A program made the translations under genes and the position numbers. A DNA stretch of 64,000 bases from assembly GCA_963782495.1 (NCBI GenBank), contig CAWAJU010000012.1, positions 62,001 through 126,000 of the forward strand, written 5' to 3'. Shown one piece after another: positions 63,001 to 64,000 of the stretch. The DNA is from DASQBT01 sp963782495. GTDB lineage: Bacteria > Pseudomonadota > Gammaproteobacteria > Burkholderiales > Thiobacillaceae. Below the pieces are notes generated by a model that was given only the letters and a program-made list of their open reading frames with translations, was not told the DNA's origin and searched no databases. Every line of letters starts with the position of its first letter. Within the stretch, counting starts at the first letter, position 1.

Positions 63001-63903
63001 CAAATAGGCGATATGCCGTACCTTGTTGGACTTGATCACCGATTCCAGTGCCGTCATGAAGACCCGGAATATGGCAGTGGGACCGTAAGGATTGACCCCT
63101 GCATCCAGGGCGTAGCCGTAGAGTTGCTCCAACCTGGGTTCCAGCGCGTTCAATTCGACTTGATAGTGTTCCTCCAACTTGCCGGCCTCAGTGGTGGCGT
63201 CAAGCCAGTCTTCAAATTCCTCCTTATCAACGATGCTCAGCTCATCGGTTTCGGGTTGAGCCTCAATCGCGAACTGACCCGACTCGAATTGCCTGACAGC
63301 GGCCAGAATGCCCTGCTGGAAACGTTCCTTGACGGATGGAAAGTTGATCTTGAATTCGCTGACCGCCTGCAATAATTCGTTGTGCTCGGAAAAACTTTGG
63401 GCGGTGGCTGAAGCCGCGCTCAGTTTGTCCGCAATGGAGGCGCCGAAATTCTGAGCCCCAACTTCCATGGCATCGCTCAGCAGCGCCTGAGCCGCCTCCC
63501 GTATTCCTTCGTTGCCCCTTTCCGGATGGAGATCGGCGACGATGCGCTGGGTGCGAGCGGCGACGGCGATCTTGTGGAGGACGCGGGTTGCTTCGCGTGG
63601 GGTCTCCCGAAACGCCACGCCCACCCCGTTGTCGGTGCAGCGCACCAACATCGCGACCATTTCCAAGGTTCGGGGGCTGATCGATGCCGGCGGAGTAAAC
63701 GCCACCTTGAGGTCCTTGCCCTCATGGCCCGCAGCATGGTGCGCATCCCCGGGTACGCTGAACCGCAGATACAAGCCGCCCAGGCAAAAATCCTGAATCT
63801 CGCAGGAAATGTCCCGGTGCTCGCCGATAGTGACTCGTGCCGGTTGGGAAACCGCGAAGCGGGTCTGCCGTCGTTGCTCAGACCGAATCTTGCTGTCGGA
63901 CAT
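60085..63903 (-). CDS. PilZ-like / DUF1631 / GGDEF / EAL signalling protein
   Basis: The 1272-residue protein starts at ATG after GGGAGC. The N-terminus looks like a PilZ c-di-GMP-binding domain (RRQTR; DFCLGGLYLRF). A long DUF1631 region follows to about 750, with a low-complexity Gly/Ala/Pro segment near 340-420. The GGDEF domain (about 870-1010) has CGERIF in place of GGDEF, so it should not make c-di-GMP. The EAL domain (about 1020-1270) keeps FEILLG, FELTES, LDDFGVGF, YLKIDGSFI and GYHTGRP, so phosphodiesterase activity is possible. The last 97 bases of the window (63904-64000) have no gene. Confidence 0.87.
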   Translation of the reverse strand: MSDSKIRSEQRRQTRFAVSQPARVTIGEHRDISCEIQDFCLGGLYLRFSVPGDAHHAAGHEGKDLKVAFTPPASISPRTLEMVAMLVRCTDNGVGVAFRETPREATRVLHKIAVAARTQRIVADLHPERGNEGIREAAQALLSDAMEVGAQNFGASIADKLSAASATAQSFSEHNELLQAVSEFKINFPSVKERFQQGILAAVRQFESGQFAIEAQPETDELSIVDKEEFEDWLDATTEAGKLEEHYQVELNALEPRLEQLYGYALDAGVNPYGPTAIFRVFMTALESVIKSNKVRHIAYLTLRESMLDPLGTLYQRLDEILPKSQSAYRGRAMHDARASGSGAGAPAEGIADGAEAADLGLEPGYGGAHAGGGYAPNRGATGGGAAAGTPLQGSGTTMGRMAQALMGLFRRNRPPVPLPTGGSGFAPPAYAMGPNLPPAGSSASAGSQAIMIGAPLPYAGKVVQELSVAGVIPAGREAEVQGSVDVFSTLVSAMDAERSIPTQIKPYFKRLEEPLLKLAIQDPEFFNSPRHPAHRALNAIDRLSMVSSDDGQIKDDNLLKLINRWTERIRVEAATNPGIYDEARAQLEKVLEPLLRARLGRIARLQEALEGWQKTSQAKRSVTHDIEERVLGKPVPAVVLDLLNTGWRNYLTRVLLRNADDASERSHAWQTLDQLLDWLGMDSNAEIHRDQAHHLLQYVDTHLALVSADREEQERVVDRLAEHVLYAKDSSKISYTTLKPGNTDDSKAPDLSDESSSQLEQLRVGDWFVAEKFSEPLNLVWIGDDPELYVFANYRGVKKFDAKPGELAPRLMDGSFKATDSLQLPLMDRSFSSMVQHMHRSLMRQATLDPVTGIVRQNEFMRRIRHAWLRAGTGDFGFAIGVMDFEDLRLYQSELDEEGRTTLLLQLVELLKTTLPDPELFARCGERIFAFMIKASNHQDALIQAQNLITQVNTFNFQWKEQKCPLTANIGLAWSVDCLDPVGLYTKADEACISSKHEGRNQIVVYREDELADQHEGGLVYWASHINSVLAGGHLALRCQPIMPIGNVMGDPAHFEILLGTPADSTETINVGEFVASVERLKRGTELDRWVLGMVFDWIRRHTEAFDRIGSFSVNISGQSIGNKGFFDFVVDELGKGDIPGHKIIFELTESAAIDSFTHAEEFVRHLRRYGCRFSLDDFGVGFSSYSYLRKLKVDYLKIDGSFIRDMLRNEVDVALVSSMNETSRFLGIKTIAESVENEETLEKLREIGVDFVQGYHTGRPLFIDELLRAA

Positions 63904-64000
63904 GGCTGCTCCCTGATTGCTTAAAGGCATCGGCTGGATTCTCCCTGATTGTCGCCTATTAGGGTACGGATTTCCTTTTTTTGAATCTGGTTGGGCATTT

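Noticed and set aside
1..64000. tRNA, rRNA or insertion sequence genes
   Set aside because: I looked for T-loop-like GTTCGAATC patterns and transposase motifs; the few matches lie inside coding genes and have no cloverleaf or terminal repeats.

Overview
The window looks like chromosomal DNA of a chemolithotrophic betaproteobacterium. The best fit is a Nitrosomonadales/Thiobacillus-type sulfur and hydrogen oxidiser. This placement is inference, resting on the pyrG-kdsA-eno-ftsB-zipA-ligA-galU order, the ppsA/ppsR pair, a SenB-like glycosyltransferase, a DUF1631 signalling protein, high GC, and the Isp-type hydrogenase operon.

Left part (1-18 kb). A rubrerythrin-like gene (963-1520) is followed by a decayed stub of a ubiA gene. 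Next, on the minus strand, comes a hup operon (hupSLCDGHIJ, 8442 down to 2251) for a membrane-bound [NiFe] hydrogenase whose small subunit carries the six-cysteine proximal-cluster signature of O2-tolerant group 1d enzymes. Divergent from it is a sulfur operon: a split YeeE/YedE-type transporter, a PsrA/PhsA-like molybdoenzyme, its four-cluster ferredoxin subunit, an NrfD-type membrane subunit and a lipoprotein rhodanese whose catalytic Cys is replaced by Ser. An 11-haem cytochrome c and a HemN-like radical SAM protein follow on the minus strand.

Middle part (18-38 kb). A second [NiFe] hydrogenase is encoded in the Isp arrangement (hynS-isp1-isp2-hynL). Two things are unusual. Between isp1 and isp2 lies an in-frame array of 111-bp tandem repeats that forms a 149-codon ORF, joined to isp1 and isp2 by ATGA overlaps. 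Between isp2 and hynL lies an unrecognised 148-residue gene. Downstream is an A/V-type ATPase gene set split into H-C and I-K-F-E-A-B-D. The gap holds a sulfide:quinone-reductase-like flavoprotein fused to a CBS pair and a second, intact rubrerythrin-ubiA pair. A convergent hypE closes the block; its reading frame is broken near the 3' end, and the lost PRIC terminus is present in another frame.

Right part (38-64 kb). This is mostly housekeeping: a DUF6600/FecR-like protein preceded by a strongly structured intergenic segment, a small DUF3330-like protein, nnrD, the galU-ligA-zipA-ftsB-eno-kdsA-pyrG run (minus strand), feoAB behind a perfect Fur-box-like palindrome, a repeat-containing lipoprotein, divergent ppsA/ppsR, a TrmH-family methyltransferase, the SenB-like gene and a PilZ-DUF1631-GGDEF-EAL protein.

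Taken together, the left and middle parts look like an H2/reduced-sulfur energy island: two hydrogenases with different oxygen tolerance, a sulfur-compound oxidoreductase with dedicated sulfur uptake, quinone-linked sulfide oxidation, a multihaem cytochrome and an extra proton- or ion-translocating ATPase.
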